From: Tetragenococcus halophilus subsp. flandriensis
Lineage (GTDB): Bacteria; Bacillota; Bacilli; Lactobacillales; Enterococcaceae
Length of the DNA: 41,865 nucleotides
Direction: 5' to 3'
NCBI RefSeq assembly: GCF_030161475.1
Contig: NZ_BSUG01000014.1
Coordinates: 25,148 to 67,012 of the forward strand
Within the stretch, counting starts at the first letter, position 1. Each line of letters begins with the position of its first letter. The notes below the pieces were generated by a model, which searched no databases, was not told the DNA's origin, and saw nothing but the letters and a program-made list of their open reading frames with translations. Below, in pieces: positions 1 through 8,959 of the stretch. A program made the translations under genes and the position numbers.

Positions 1-372
1 CAATCCAGGAACTAATATTAGGTCAATATCATTTTTTGCTATAACTAAGTTATTCACAGGCTCTTCAATTCCAAAGTCAGATAACTGATAAGTTGTATTT
101 TCATCTATTTCATAAAAATTTAACTGACGTTCAGGTAAGGTTTTAGGTACTACTACTTTTTTTCCCTGGCTTAAAGCTTTTTTCATAATAGGTTCAGTAT
201 TCAGTTCAAACGATTGCGAGCGAACCATGCCAATTGTTTGAGCTTCTTTCCATAATTTAGAATGGAACAAAAGTGTGGTAATTTGTTGTTCCTTTTTTCG
301 TTTCTTATCTTTATGTTTAGCTAACTCTGCTAATTTTTGTTTTCCTTGTTGTCGTAGTGAGCTTTTATCCAT
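1..372 (-). CDS. 5-formyltetrahydrofolate cyclo-ligase (3' part cut off)
   Basis: Only the first 124 codons are inside the window; the gene runs off the left edge. The N-terminus starts MDKSSLRQQGKQKL and is Lys/Arg-rich, as in 5-FTHF cyclo-ligases, which use ATP to turn 5-formyl-THF into 5,10-methenyl-THF in the cytosol. The segment EAQTIGMVRSQSFELNTEPI, followed by KKVVVPKTLPERQLNFYEI and then a Leu-Val-Pro-Gly end, matches the usual order (start of the Rossmann-like core, then the VPG substrate-site region). The family is normally about 180-190 residues, so roughly the last third is missing. It is divergent from rpmG, with about 210 bases between the starts. In many firmicutes this gene sits next to rpmG, which supports the call. 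Confidence 0.82.
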   Translation of the reverse strand, partial: MDKSSLRQQGKQKLAELAKHKDKKRKKEQQITTLLFHSKLWKEAQTIGMVRSQSFELNTEPIMKKALSQGKKVVVPKTLPERQLNFYEIDENTTYQLSDFGIEEPVNNLVIAKNDIDLILVPGL

Positions 373-526
373 TGTTTCCACTCCAATATCTCAAAATTAT
401 TCTACTTGTTTAAGACAATATGTATCTATTCTACCATGTTCAAATAGATACAGATATACAAAATTTTGCGTCAAGCAAACTTACTTAACATTTTTGTCTA
501 AAATTCTAGAATTTTACTTACAAACA

Positions 527-535
527 TGATATGAT
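527..535 (+). promoter_or_regulatory. Extended -10 promoter of rpmG
   Basis: TGATATGAT is an extended -10 element (TGn followed by TATGAT) about 50 bases upstream of the L33 start. No good -35 hexamer is visible, which is common for TG-extended promoters. Confidence 0.5.
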
Positions 536-586
536 AGTTAAGTCCAAAAAAATGGAGTATCTAGTTATTTATAGGAGGGAAATGTC

Positions 587-736
587 ATGCGTGTAAACAT
601 TACATTAGAATGCACTTCATGCAAAGAACGCAATTATTTAACAAGTAAAAACAAACGCAATAATCCAGACCGTTTGGAAAAGAAAAAATATTGCCCACGT
701 GAAAGAAAAGTTACTTTGCATCGCGAAACAAAATAA
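587..736 (+). CDS. rpmG: 50S ribosomal protein L33
   Basis: A 49-residue protein starting [17 protein letters not shown] and ending in [15 protein letters not shown]. This is the compact L33 fold of the large ribosomal subunit. The start ATG follows GGAGGGAAATGTC. The first zinc-knuckle pair (CTSC) is present, but in the second pair only one Cys remains (YCPRE instead of YCPxC), so the ribbon is incomplete. This is known from other lactic-acid bacterial L33 paralogues and is not damage. It is a single-gene unit with its own promoter and a strong terminator. Confidence 0.95.
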   Translation: MRVNITLECTSCKERNYLTSKNKRNNPDRLEKKKYCPRERKVTLHRETK

Positions 737-746
737 AAAATAATTG

Positions 747-790
747 ATCTGCTAAATAATCATTCACGGTTATTTAGCAGACTTTTTTTA
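747..790 (+). terminator. Intrinsic terminator of rpmG
   Basis: An 11-bp stem (CTGCTAAATAA with TTATTTAGCAG, arms at 749-759 and 770-780) is followed by a run of T residues, right after the rpmG stop. Confidence 0.9.
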
Positions 791-883
791 TATAAGTAGC
801 TAAAAGTTATTCTAGACGACTCTGTTATCCTTTAAAATAATTATTTTAGCTATTTCTGCTAAATTCTAGCATTCCCATCTCTA

Positions 884-1019
884 GTTCAACATTGATCTGT
901 TTCTTTGAGCTATCATTTTTGATTCAACATTGATTTGTTAAAGCTATGTGCTATTGTCTCTCATTCAACATTGTTTTCGTATTTCTATGTTCTATTGCTT
1001 CTCATTCAACATTAGTTTA
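884..1019. repeat. Tandem 41-bp intergenic repeat, array A1
   Basis: Four head-to-tail units begin with TTCAACATT at 885, 923, 964 and 1005 (steps 38, 41, 41). The last is a short unit with the variant ATTAG in place of ATTGA. Units share the core TTCAACATTGATTT and an AT-rich tail with CTAT and CTCTCA/CTTCTCA. The array fills the gap between the convergent rpmG and Apf-like genes, next to the latter's terminator. The same family recurs at 23348-23445. No open frame with a ribosome binding site covers it. Confidence 0.85.
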
Positions 1020-1048
1020 ATACATTTACAAAAAGAACGAACTTTTAC

Positions 1049-1082
1049 GTAAAAAAAAAGCCTTATCCGAAGATAAGACTTA
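1049..1082 (-). terminator. Intrinsic terminator of the Apf-like gene
   Basis: On the minus strand AAGTCTTAT pairs with ATAAGGCTT around a CTTCGG (UUCG-type) loop, followed by nine T residues. It lies about 20 bases after the stop codon. Confidence 0.9.
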
Positions 1083-1103
1083 AAATGTTCATTTATTCGA
1101 CTA

Positions 1104-1712
1104 TTAGTACCAGCCGTTTGCTTGCCAGAAAGTTTTAGCGCCGTCCCAGCCGCCGTAACGGTTGTTAACATAATTGTCTGCAACTTTTTCTTGGTTTGCT
1201 GGAGAGTGGTCACCATTCAAGTAAGATGAATCTAGTTGATATTTACCAATGTAACGACCGTTTGTAGCTGAATATGAATTACTAGATTCTTTGTTTGCAA
1301 TCCAAGCTTTTGCAGAAGATGATTCTCCTGAAGATTGGTTTGAACTTGATGTTTGTTTAGGAGCAGCTTGTTGTTTAGGTGCTGACTCTTGTTTAGGAGC
1401 TTCTTGCTGTACAGGAGCTGATTCTTGCTTAGGAGCTTCTTGTTGTACAGGAGCTTTATCGCTAGAAGAACCGTCTGTTGCAATGGTTAATTGAGTACCT
1501 ACAAAAATCATATTTGAGTTTTCAATATCATTGTCTTCTGCAATTTTATTAACTAAACTGTTGTCACCAGCAAACTTCATTGAAATTTTTGATAATGAAT
1601 CGTTTGGTTTAACAGTGTAAGTTTCGTCTGCATTTACATCGCTTGCGCCAAATGCTAATGTTGCTCCTGCTGCCAATACTGTACTAAACACTAAAGTCTT
1701 ACTAAATTTCAT
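1104..1712 (-). CDS. Secreted LysM protein, aggregation-promoting-factor (Apf) type
   Basis: A 202-residue exported cell-wall protein. Residues 1-28 form a Sec signal peptide (MKFSKTLVFSTVLAAGATLA... ending near VNADE). A LysM peptidoglycan-binding domain covers about 30-76 (YTVKPNDSLSKISMKF). A Gln/Glu/Pro-rich linker with the repeated unit QQEAPKQESAPV runs from 85 to 125. The C-terminal 70 residues (AKAWIANKESSNSYSATNGR ... GGWDGAKTFWQANGWY) are the conserved Apf-like domain, with lysozyme/resuscitation-factor resemblance. The likely role is peptidoglycan remodelling or cell-shape and adhesion. The start is set by GGAGGACAATGAAAA; an ATG eight bases upstream reaches a stop after four codons. 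It is monocistronic. Confidence 0.88.
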   Translation of the reverse strand: MKFSKTLVFSTVLAAGATLAFGASDVNADETYTVKPNDSLSKISMKFAGDNSLVNKIAEDNDIENSNMIFVGTQLTIATDGSSSDKAPVQQEAPKQESAPVQQEAPKQESAPKQQAAPKQTSSSNQSSGESSSAKAWIANKESSNSYSATNGRYIGKYQLDSSYLNGDHSPANQEKVADNYVNNRYGGWDGAKTFWQANGWY

Positions 1713-2002
1713 TTTTCATTGTCCTCCAAAATTTTTTAATTAATGTTGTGCTTTGCGCTACAATTGATAATTTACCATTGATTTGTATTTCATGTGTAAA
1801 AAAAACGTAACAATTCATTACAATTTGTTAAAAAAGATGACAAAAACACTATAGTAAAAAATAACTATGTTATTTTTTACTGCATTTAACGATAATTAAT
1901 ATTCATTTAAAAGCTATCTAATTAATGTTTTTATAAAAATTTCTTAAAATAAATTTATTGTTATTTGTATTTTTTTAATAGTTATTTTGTAACATACAGC
2001 CA
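1713..2002 (-). other. Long AT-rich 5' region of the Apf-like gene with a perfect palindrome
   Basis: About 290 bases carry no gene. The main structure is a perfect 12-bp inverted repeat (GTAAAAAATAAC at 1854-1865, complement at 1869-1880, 3-base spacer). TAACAAATTG and GAATTGTTA on the minus strand near 1805-1830 form a looser inverted repeat. I could not place a convincing -35/-10 pair. A long regulated leader or an operator is possible. Confidence 0.4.
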
Positions 2003-2053
2003 TAAAAAAAAAGACTTGAAAAAAATATTTTTTCATTTTTTTCGAGTCTTTTT
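2003..2053 (-). terminator. Terminator of the nuclease gene
   Basis: On the minus strand AAAAAGACTCGAAAAAA pairs with TTTTTTTCAAGTCTTTTT, ending in a T-run, 12 bases after the stop of the nuclease gene. Confidence 0.85.
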
Positions 2054-2064
2054 GCTTGAAATTA

Positions 2065-2829
2065 CTATGAATCTTTTTTAGAAGTACCTGTTTCATAATT
2101 AATTTGGTAACCATCTTGTATGTTATAGATATAAACGTTAAATTGAAGTTGATCATCTTCGATACTTTGTGCTTCCATCTCAACTCCCCTAGGTACCAGA
2201 TCATTTTCTTTAAATAAAGGCGTTACACGATAACGAACATGATTTTGCGTCCCTTTTAAATAATCTGCCACTTCTTCTTCATATTCTCTCATAGGGCCTT
2301 GGTTCATTTGTTGAGTGCCGGTAAATAAATTTTTCCAGTTGTCATCTTCTCCTGTTAGCTGAAAACCAATGAGATGCGAGCGATTATACAGCCACTGTCC
2401 ACCAGTGATTTTCTTTTGCTTCCAACCTGAAGGATAGACTTCTGAAATATCGCCCCGCTCTTGTGTGGGCATTATTTTCTTATGTAACATAGCGTTTGCT
2501 GGTCCGACTCGGTTCATCCTATCTAAATTAGAAAAACTTTGCCAAACACCTTCTTCTAACGACAACTCTTCTTCAGTAAAAAACGGTTGATCTTTATTTA
2601 AAGTAACAACTTCGTCTTCTCCATTATACTCAGGTAAATTATCTAATTGCGGATAATCAGCCGTATTATTTTGTGTTTCAAATGCTTCAACTACAGAACC
2701 AAAATCGTTAAAATCAATTTTTGACAGGTCAACATTGCCAGCAGTTGCTGTAAATAACAGAAGAAGTACTATCGAGCTAAGCAGTGCTTTAACTGTCTTA
2801 GGTCTTGTTTTTTTCCGTTTGTATGCCAT
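2065..2829 (-). CDS. DNA/RNA non-specific endonuclease, EndA-like, membrane anchored
   Basis: 254 residues. A short basic N-terminus is followed by one hydrophobic helix at about 15-32, so the enzyme is probably anchored outside the membrane or secreted. The catalytic domain has the beta-beta-alpha-metal signature in the form YNRSHLIGFQLTG (H is the general base), followed by WKNLFTGTQQMNQGPMREYE with the metal-binding Asn. It resembles the pneumococcal competence nuclease EndA and enterococcal homologues that degrade extracellular DNA. The ribosome binding site is weak (AAAGAGA). Single gene with its own terminator. The family call is firm; a role in competence versus nutrient scavenging cannot be told from the sequence. 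Confidence 0.87.
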   Translation of the reverse strand: MAYKRKKTRPKTVKALLSSIVLLLLFTATAGNVDLSKIDFNDFGSVVEAFETQNNTADYPQLDNLPEYNGEDEVVTLNKDQPFFTEEELSLEEGVWQSFSNLDRMNRVGPANAMLHKKIMPTQERGDISEVYPSGWKQKKITGGQWLYNRSHLIGFQLTGEDDNWKNLFTGTQQMNQGPMREYEEEVADYLKGTQNHVRYRVTPLFKENDLVPRGVEMEAQSIEDDQLQFNVYIYNIQDGYQINYETGTSKKDS

Positions 2830-2911
2830 TTTTGTTCTCTTTCAATTAAAATATTATATTTTACAAAGAAACAGCGAGGATCTATTGATAGATTCTCGCC
2901 ATTTAAAGTAA

Positions 2912-3367
2912 TTAAACTAAATAGTCACTGTAGATATCGTCCACTGTATTTTCAGGATCAATAACAACATAAAGATTTTTTGTCGTTTCACTGACTTTTG
3001 TTGTTTGATTTACATTGTCTAATCCTTCTTCATCTTTATCCTTATATGGGAAATATACTGTATCAGGTTCGCCGTTTTGATAAAGGATTTCCATATATTC
3101 AATATCTTGATATTTTAATGCCCGAGAGAACATTCCCATTTCAAGACCACCAAGATTGATATCAGAAGTCGCTACATGGTCTCCTTCTTGATAAACTTCC
3201 ATTTTAAAAGCAGCACAAGGATGAATTTCTACAAAATCACTACCGTTGATTCTCCCATAACTGGTTGTTACTTGTTTGATCCATAAATCTCCGATGTGCC
3301 GACGATCGATCGTCCAAGTTTCGCCATTACGAAAGAATAATTTTAAAGCTTTCATCTGTCTTGCCAT
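2912..3367 (-). CDS. Conserved-looking hypothetical protein, 151 aa
   Basis: I do not recognise a family. The protein is cytosolic (no signal or membrane segment), starting MARQMKALKLFFRNGETWTI and ending in an acidic tail. The start was set at the ATG at 3367 because GGGGAGG lies 8 bases upstream; a TTG two codons earlier would sit only 2 bases from it. A beta-rich N-terminal half (GETWTIDRRHIGDLWIKQVT, FVEIHPCAAFKMEVY) is followed by a charged, likely disordered region and a final strand (KNLYVVIDPENT). Single gene between the nuclease and cca. Confidence 0.7.
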   Translation of the reverse strand: MARQMKALKLFFRNGETWTIDRRHIGDLWIKQVTTSYGRINGSDFVEIHPCAAFKMEVYQEGDHVATSDINLGGLEMGMFSRALKYQDIEYMEILYQNGEPDTVYFPYKDKDEEGLDNVNQTTKVSETTKNLYVVIDPENTVDDIYSDYLV

Positions 3368-3494
3368 CTCCAAATCCTCCCCTTATCTTGTTTGTTAATA
3401 ATCTTACAATCTAAGTTTAGCACAAAGCTCAGTCAAGGTAAATACAGCACTGAAGACTAGACACTCACCTAAAACTAGTCTTTTACTTAGCTCA

Positions 3495-4706
3495 TTACTG
3501 TTTTTCCATTTTTTCTTTAGCTAAATGTAATAATTCTTCTTTTGTATTTGAAACACGACGATGTAAGACAGCACTTTCTAGATAAGTTAATTGTTCTTTT
3601 AACCAGCTTCCCGGTTTTTTAGCAAAATAATTCATCAAATCATTTCCATTAACAGCTAAATCCTTTAAAGAATGAATCGGTAGCATGTGATAATCAGCTT
3701 GTACCTTTGCAAGATTAGCTGTCAAACCATAAAATGGAAGTAATTCCTCTACCAAAATAGCATAGGTCTCACCTAACTCGTATAACAAATCAACCGAAAA
3801 ATTCGCTTCTTTTCGGGCCTGCAAGCCATAAAACACCGCTTGGACGGTTTTAATTAATTCATTTGAACATTTCCAGCTTTTCAAAAAAGGGCGAATATCC
3901 TTTTCTTCCATAGCTAATTGGTCGATCAATAAAACCCAAGCTTGGCTCTCATTTTTTATAACTTTTTCTGGTAAATCGGCAAAAGCCAACAATCTTTCAC
4001 CCATACCTGCTAAACCAGGACAATATTCAAAACATTGACTTTTGACAAGGGCTTGTAAACCTTTTTTTCTATAGTCTCCTAGTAAAAACTTTACAAATTC
4101 TACATTAATACGTTCAACAGATATTTTTTTTAATAGCTGATGATTTTCTTTAATGGCAACAAAAGTTTCTTTTTCTAAATCAAACCCTAACTGACTGACA
4201 AAACGCAAGCCTCGCATCATACGTAGCGCATCTTCAAAAAAACGCTCGTGAGGATCGCCCACTGCCCGTAAAACGTGCTGATCTAAATCTTTTAGGCCAT
4301 CAAATAAATCAATGATTTCGCCATTTTCTCTGATAGCAAAAGCATTAATAGTAAAATCACGACGCTTCAAATCCTCTTTTAACGAACGAACAAATTCAAC
4401 ATGATCTGGACGACGGAAATCTTGATAAGCCGATTCTGTTCTAAAAGTTGTAATTTCGTACTGTCCTGTTTTTTCTAAAACTAAAACTGTCCCATGTTCG
4501 ATTCCTACGTCAATTGTCTTAGGAAAAATTTGTTTAATTTCAGCTGGAAAAGCACTTGTCGCAATATCAACGTCATGAATGGGCTGATTTAATAAAACGT
4601 CACGCACACTACCGCCCACAAAATAAGCTTCATGTCCTGCTTTTTCGATTTTTTTTAGAATCGGTAGTGCTTGTTGATACTCAGTTGGGATTTCTTTTAG
4701 TTTCAT
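3495..4706 (-). CDS. cca: CCA-adding tRNA nucleotidyltransferase
   Basis: 403 residues, class II. It adds or repairs the 3'-terminal CCA of tRNAs in the cytosol. Visible motifs: GGSVRD at about 31 with the metal-binding pair DVDIAT, then RRDFTINA (motif B), LRMMRGLRFVSQLGFDLE (motif C, ribose recognition) and ERINVEF (motif D/E helix). The C-terminal helical tRNA-binding domain is complete. The start ATG follows AGGAAAGGG. It lies 30 bases after the MazG-like gene; the mazG-like/cca neighbourhood is also found in Bacillus. Confidence 0.96.
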   Translation of the reverse strand: MKLKEIPTEYQQALPILKKIEKAGHEAYFVGGSVRDVLLNQPIHDVDIATSAFPAEIKQIFPKTIDVGIEHGTVLVLEKTGQYEITTFRTESAYQDFRRPDHVEFVRSLKEDLKRRDFTINAFAIRENGEIIDLFDGLKDLDQHVLRAVGDPHERFFEDALRMMRGLRFVSQLGFDLEKETFVAIKENHQLLKKISVERINVEFVKFLLGDYRKKGLQALVKSQCFEYCPGLAGMGERLLAFADLPEKVIKNESQAWVLLIDQLAMEEKDIRPFLKSWKCSNELIKTVQAVFYGLQARKEANFSVDLLYELGETYAILVEELLPFYGLTANLAKVQADYHMLPIHSLKDLAVNGNDLMNYFAKKPGSWLKEQLTYLESAVLHRRVSNTKEELLHLAKEKMEKQ

Positions 4707-4736
4707 TTCTTAGCCCTTTCCTACATACTTTCATTC

Positions 4737-5072
4737 TTATTCTTCATCTTTTCGTTCAAAACGATTATGATCTCGTTGGTTGAATTTTGCCATATTTTTT
4801 TCAAACACTTCAGTTAAATCAATATCTAATGAATTTGCCATAATCATTGTAACAAATAATATATCGCCCAATTCTTCTTCGACAGTATTCGGTGCTTCCG
4901 AGAGCTTTTTTTGCTTTTGGCCATAATAATGATTCACTTCTCTGGCCAGTTCACCGACCTCTTCAGTAAGACGCGCCATTTGCGCTAAAGGGGTGAAATA
5001 ACCCGATTTGAATTGTTGGATATATTGATCTACTTCTTTTTGCATAGCTGTTAAAGTATAATTATCAGACAA
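4737..5072 (-). CDS. MazG-family nucleotide pyrophosphohydrolase (YpjD-like)
   Basis: 111 residues, the size of the single-domain MazG/YpjD group, which hydrolyses (d)NTPs to monophosphates and pyrophosphate. The metal-binding helices show EEVGELAREV at about 38 and EEELGDILF at about 64, giving the E-x2-E ... E-x2-D pattern. Translation must start at TTG (5070-5072): AAAGGAGG lies 7 bases upstream and no ATG is suitably placed. It lies in line with cca downstream and reoY upstream. Confidence 0.9.
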   Translation of the reverse strand: MSDNYTLTAMQKEVDQYIQQFKSGYFTPLAQMARLTEEVGELAREVNHYYGQKQKKLSEAPNTVEEELGDILFVTMIMANSLDIDLTEVFEKNMAKFNQRDHNRFERKDEE

Positions 5073-5154
5073 TGGAAAGCCTCCTTTTAATGTTTTCCTT
5101 TCTATTTTAGCAAAAGTACTCTAAAATTCCTAGAAAAGGAAAGTCCATAAAGAT

Positions 5155-5201
5155 ACAAAAAAAGCTCATTCTCACCTTTTCCAGCATGACAAAGAGCTTT
5201 A
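5155..5201 (-). terminator. Probable terminator after reoY
   Basis: On the minus strand AAAGCTC pairs with GAGCTTT over a long loop and is followed by seven T residues, a few bases after the reoY stop. The long loop makes it weak, so read-through into the mazG-like gene and cca is possible. Confidence 0.5.
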
Positions 5202-5205
5202 TTTG

Positions 5206-7036
<1,831 letters not shown>

Positions 7037-7045
7037 ATATTCTCC

Positions 7046-8083
7046 TCAAATCTTTGAAATAATTTTCTGATAACGTTCCATTGCCCTTATCATTGTCTTT
7101 TCATCAGCAAAACAAGGAGCACCCGTTTCCCCAATGTCCGATAGAACGGTCAATTTCTGATTTTCTTGTAACGTAAGTACATTTTCTAAATATTCACTAA
7201 TCAACAAGCGTTCAGGTAACTCAATTGGATACCCAAGTTTTTTTAACCAAACCATAAAATTTTCTATTTGAAAAGTCGAGTTATTGATTTCTAAATTCCA
7301 AAATAATTGCAAAAGCAAGCCTAAGAAGCGTTTCATATAGGCCGACAGTAGATGTCCATTTTCCGTTAAATAAAAAGCTTTTTCAAATATAGTGCCATAA
7401 GAGGTTATGGCTAAAGCCTGTGTTTCATATAATTCTACCATATGTTCAACAAAAGCCATAAAAGAGGCAGTATGTAATTGTTTTTGTGACGGAAAATTTT
7501 TAAACAATTGATGTAAAAATGCATAATCACTAACTAAGCCAGCTTGAATAAACATTTGTAAATCAACCAGTTTCCCATCATTTTGTTTTTGCATAATCGT
7601 TTGGTCTAAAAAAATATGTGTCGGTAAATTTTTTTGTTGTAATAGCTCATTATAAGGCTCTTTACAAATCATTTTATTTTCGACCAATGCACTGAAAAAA
7701 GAGCGAAAAGATGGTGGGATAACCCAGAATTCTCCTGACAACATTACGGTACGTTGTAAAAAGCCAGTTAATTGTACAACGCCTTCATTACCAAAAGCAA
7801 CGAAAAGGTATCTTTCTGATGAAGGAAACTTACCTAAAAACTGCAAGAACTCCGTCATTTCTTCTAAATGATTACAATACAGCTGATTACGTGCAATATA
7901 CCAATCAATATCATTTGTAGGAAATGCCTGCTGAATCTTTTGAAAGAATTGGTCATAATAACGTTGATTGGTTAAAATAATCACATGTCTATTATCTGGC
8001 AATACATCTTCGATACTTCTTGCAAGAGGCTTGCCGTAAGTGATCTGTGTGGTTAAGCCTTGTCTTTGGTAGGTTAATTGCAT
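7046..8083 (-). CDS. Degenerate 3-dehydroquinate-synthase-like protein (probable pseudoenzyme)
   Basis: 345 residues, the normal AroB length, aligning end to end with the AroB fold. VAFGNEGVVQLTGFLQRT stands where AroB has AFGGGVVGDLAGF. FWVIPPSFRSFFSALVENK replaces the IPTTLLA..SAVGGK loop. SYGTIFEKAFYL replaces NFGHTLGHAIE, and NGHLLSAYM replaces HGxAVAIGM. WLKKLGYPIELP matches the C-terminal block. The zinc ligands (Glu of the AEV motif, His of FGHT, His of HGE) and the active-site Gly/Lys positions are gone, so dehydroquinate synthesis is very unlikely. The frame is open and well expressed-looking. Its position between hup and ypiA corresponds to the aroB region of the Bacillus chromosome. 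It is likely a repurposed structural or regulatory protein. Confidence 0.75.
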   Translation of the reverse strand: MQLTYQRQGLTTQITYGKPLARSIEDVLPDNRHVIILTNQRYYDQFFQKIQQAFPTNDIDWYIARNQLYCNHLEEMTEFLQFLGKFPSSERYLFVAFGNEGVVQLTGFLQRTVMLSGEFWVIPPSFRSFFSALVENKMICKEPYNELLQQKNLPTHIFLDQTIMQKQNDGKLVDLQMFIQAGLVSDYAFLHQLFKNFPSQKQLHTASFMAFVEHMVELYETQALAITSYGTIFEKAFYLTENGHLLSAYMKRFLGLLLQLFWNLEINNSTFQIENFMVWLKKLGYPIELPERLLISEYLENVLTLQENQKLTVLSDIGETGAPCFADEKTMIRAMERYQKIISKI

Positions 8084-8218
8084 AGGTCTTCCCCGCCTTT
8101 GTTTACGTATATTTATTATATCATGAATATAGTTATTTTGAGAAATTTCGTAATTTAATGAAGAGGAAAAGAAATCTGGTAGAAAAAGAGTATTCAGTCC
8201 TTACTTCCTTCTTGGTTT

Positions 8219-8386
8219 GGAATCAAAAGACAAATTTGTAGGCCTTTCTTTACTGTACTTGGGTCACTAAATCGATTTTGCTAACCCTTCTCTGCTGTAT
8301 TTGGGTCACTAAATCAATTTTGCTAACCCTTCTCTGCCATACTTGGGTCTGCAAATATCTGTTTCCTGACCCTTCTTTTTCTAACT
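8219..8386. repeat. Tandem 42-bp intergenic repeat, array B
   Basis: Units begin with GGGTC at 8261, 8303 and 8345 (exact 42-base steps). A more diverged copy starts at 8219, and possibly another before it. Two central copies are nearly identical (CACTAAATC, TTTTGCTAACCCTTCTCTG). In each of the three clear units a GGGT(C) is followed about 20 bases later by (G)ACCC, so each can form a small hairpin. The third unit has a 5-bp GGGTC/GACCC stem where the first two have 4 bp. On the minus strand the 42-base period keeps a frame open with 14-residue repeats, but no ribosome binding site precedes it. The array follows the hup terminator. Confidence 0.85.
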
Positions 8387-8402
8387 TGAATTTGCACGTA
8401 CA

Positions 8403-8432
8403 AAAAGACCCTTGATTTCTCAAGGGTCTTTT
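8403..8432 (-). terminator. Terminator of hup
   Basis: A perfect 12-bp stem, AAAGACCCTTGA with TCAAGGGTCTTT and a GAAA loop, ending in T residues, 13 bases past the hup stop. Confidence 0.93.
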
Positions 8433-8444
8433 AAGATACAAGTT

Positions 8445-8720
8445 TTATTTTACAGCGTCTTTTAACGCTTTACCAGGTTTGAATGCTGGTACTTTGCTTG
8501 CTGGGATTTTAATTTCTTCACCAGTTTGTGGGTTACGTCCTTTGCGTTCTGCGCGAGAACGTACTTCGAAGTTACCAAAACCGATCAATTGAACTTTTTC
8601 GCCGCTAGCTAGAGAATCTTGAATCGTTGTGAACACAGCATCAACTGCTGCAGTTGCGTCCTTTTTAGTCAAATCAGTCGCTTCTGCAACTTTTTCGATT
8701 AATTCTGCTTTATTTGCCAT
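8445..8720 (-). CDS. hup: HU-type nucleoid DNA-binding protein
   Basis: 91 residues starting [20 protein letters not shown], the classic HU length. The beta-arm signature [20 protein letters not shown] is complete, followed by the [13 protein letters not shown] end. HU binds and bends DNA without strong sequence preference and compacts the nucleoid. The start is set by an excellent AGGAGGTGAT site; upstream in-frame ATG codons would add 16 residues not seen in HU. It is a single-gene unit between der and the AroB-like operon. Confidence 0.97.
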   Translation of the reverse strand: MANKAELIEKVAEATDLTKKDATAAVDAVFTTIQDSLASGEKVQLIGFGNFEVRSRAERKGRNPQTGEEIKIPASKVPAFKPGKALKDAVK

Positions 8721-8799
8721 GGATGGAATCACCTCCTGAAAATATAATGATGTTTCGGTATAAATCACGTTTATTTGAATAACTCAAAATCCCGTGACA

Positions 8800-8824
8800 A
8801 ATATTGATATATTCGATCAATATT
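8800..8824. promoter_or_regulatory. Inverted repeat upstream of hup
   Basis: Perfect 9-bp arms (AATATTGAT at 8800-8808, ATCAATATT at 8816-8824) with a 7-base spacer, 80-104 bases upstream of the HU start. A second small palindrome (ATAACGTTAT) lies about 10 bases further upstream. They may be operator sites or a leader hairpin. I could not fix the promoter hexamers. Confidence 0.35.
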
Positions 8825-8959
8825 CTGTTATAACGTTATCATAAGAACCTTTTAATATCAAGGATTTTCGCCATTTTGAGGCTATTTTTTTCTTTTTTTG
8901 CTATTTATTTAGAAAAAAAGATATTCTTTTGCCAAAAGCCAAAAACTGTGGTAAAATCT

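Noticed and set aside
275-529. Plus-strand frame overlapping the folate gene
   Set aside because: It is antisense to the clear cyclo-ligase N-terminus and runs into the rpmG promoter.
884-1019. CRISPR array
   Set aside because: Repeats are contiguous and imperfect, with no unique spacers and no cas genes nearby.
1810-1830. WalR binding site upstream of the Apf-like gene
   Set aside because: The two TGTWA-like halves are 10 bases apart, not the 11 expected for the consensus.
7046-8083. Functional aroB
   Set aside because: All zinc ligand motifs and the nucleotide-binding glycines are replaced.
8250-8441. Minus-strand 63-codon frame with 14-residue repeats (RRVSKIDLVTQ)
   Set aside because: It begins inside the hup terminator, has no ribosome binding site, and its periodicity is simply the 42-bp DNA repeat read in a frame of three.
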